Shown: piece by piece, positions 5,208 through 5,731 of the stretch
Position numbering within the stretch: the first letter of the stretch is position 1
Layout: each line of letters begins with the position of its first letter
Source of the DNA: UBA6382 sp963600315
Lineage (GTDB): Bacteria > Bacteroidota > Bacteroidia > Bacteroidales > Bacteroidaceae
Direction: 5' to 3'
DNA length: 5,731 nucleotides
Assembly (NCBI GenBank): GCA_963600315.1
Contig: CAVCAW010000116.1
Span: forward strand, 1 to 5,731
Notes under the pieces: generated by a model
What the model saw: only the letters and a program-made list of their open reading frames with translations
Told to the model about the DNA's origin: nothing
Databases searched by the model: none
Translations under genes and position numbers: made by a program

Positions 5208-5731
5208 ATGGTAGATTTCACAATTCGACGTGAAAACGATAAATATAATGGTCGAATTATTTGGTCAAACGACCAAATTGATTATATTATCAAAGAATAT
5301 ACTAATGGTACTACAATGAAATCATTAGGAAAACAATTTAATGTTAAATATAAAACAATTAGATTATTATTACATAAATACAATGTAAAAACCAAAGGAA
5401 ATAAACGTAATTATCCTCGTATAGAGAATATTTTTTCTACAATAGACACAAGGGAAAAAGCCTATTGGTTAGGAATGCTATATGCAGATGGCAACATTAA
5501 GAAAAAAAGAAATGAAATATCTTTAGGGCTGTCTGACAAAGAGCATGTGGAAAAATTTAAAGAATTCATAGGAGCTTCAAACCATAGAATTCAAGTAATA
5601 GAGCCAGATAGTAAAAAAAATAAAATAACCAAGAATTTTTATATACTGAATATCCGTGATGCGCAAATTCATAATGATTTGATTAAACATGGATGTTTAC
5701 CGAATAAAAATCATTTAAATTTACATATACC
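5208..5731 (+). CDS. LAGLIDADG homing endonuclease (partial, runs off the window)
   Basis: An open frame begins at ATG 5208 and is still open at the window end after 174 complete codons. Residues about 18-62 (WSNDQIDYIIKEY, then MKSLGKQFNV and KTIRLLLHKY) form a resolvase-like helix-turn-helix, a common DNA-binding addition to phage endonucleases. Residues 86-96 (YWLGMLYADGN) are a LAGLIDADG motif whose Asp94 would be catalytic. LGLSDKEHVEKFKEFIG (106-122) and the DLIKHGCLPNKN stretch (157-168) are hallmarks of this family and of intein endonucleases. A second LAGLIDADG motif, if present, lies beyond the window. The gene is very AT-rich compared with the first two genes, which suits a recently acquired mobile gene. 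It would cut intron-less terL at the conserved third-Asp site. Confidence 0.88.
   Translation, partial: MVDFTIRRENDKYNGRIIWSNDQIDYIIKEYTNGTTMKSLGKQFNVKYKTIRLLLHKYNVKTKGNKRNYPRIENIFSTIDTREKAYWLGMLYADGNIKKKRNEISLGLSDKEHVEKFKEFIGASNHRIQVIEPDSKKNKITKNFYILNIRDAQIHNDLIKHGCLPNKNHLNLHI

Larger units (their letters stand above)
5180..5731 (+). mobile_element. Second intervening element in terL (probable intron, 3' end outside window)
   Basis: terL loses its family sequence right after the third catalytic Asp, and a LAGLIDADG endonuclease gene begins 28 bases later. The stop codon in between rules out an in-frame intein. The simplest reading is a second group I intron whose endonuclease gene lies near its 5' end, with the core downstream of 5731. 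No convincing guide sequence for P1 was found within the window, and none of the P, Q, R or S core motifs is visible here. A free-standing endonuclease gene that broke terL is the alternative. The left boundary is approximate. Confidence 0.6.

Noticed and set aside
5208..5731. Intein within TerL
   Set aside because: A stop codon separates terL from the LAGLIDADG frame, the frame differs, and no intein splicing motif with Cys or Ser at the junction is seen.

Overview
The window reads as the DNA-packaging start of a tailed double-stranded DNA bacteriophage (or prophage) of a Gram-positive, probably Bacillota, host. The reasons are the strong purine-rich ribosome binding sites (GGGAG, GGAGGTGAT, AAGGAGG), tightly packed genes all on the + strand, a recognisable large terminase, and phage-type group I intron and homing endonuclease genes. 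The host genus cannot be fixed from this sequence.

Layout. Positions 1-252 carry no gene. They hold a very GC-rich array of 21-bp direct repeats (2-83), an AT-rich stretch, and a GC-rich inverted repeat (148-191) before the first ribosome binding site. Two genes without a firm assignment follow. The first (253-1320, 355 aa) ends in a four-cysteine zinc ribbon. The second (1336-2571, 411 aa) begins with a similar zinc ribbon, continues as a charged helical protein, and overlaps the terminase start, so it is a candidate small terminase or packaging-associated subunit. From 2561 onward comes the large terminase gene (terL), broken into at least three exons.

terL exon 1 (2561-3445) encodes the ATPase domain. 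It is interrupted by a well-supported 968-nt group I intron (3446-4413). P1, P3, P4, P5, P6a, P7 and the R/S core motifs can all be paired by eye. The intron carries an I-HmuI-like HNH endonuclease gene (3665-4405) with its own possible promoter. Exon 2 (4414 to about 5179) restores the frame exactly and encodes the RNase H-like nuclease domain up to its third acidic residue. There terL is interrupted again. A short out-of-family tail stops at TAATG, which starts a LAGLIDADG endonuclease gene (5208 to the window end) that is still open at 5731. This is most likely the 5' part of a second intron.

Working model: the 1-252 region may contain packaging recognition elements, and the two zinc-ribbon proteins may work with TerL. 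A functional TerL needs removal of intron 1 and, if it is an intron, the second element. The two endonucleases, from unrelated families, would each spread their own element into intron-less terL alleles.
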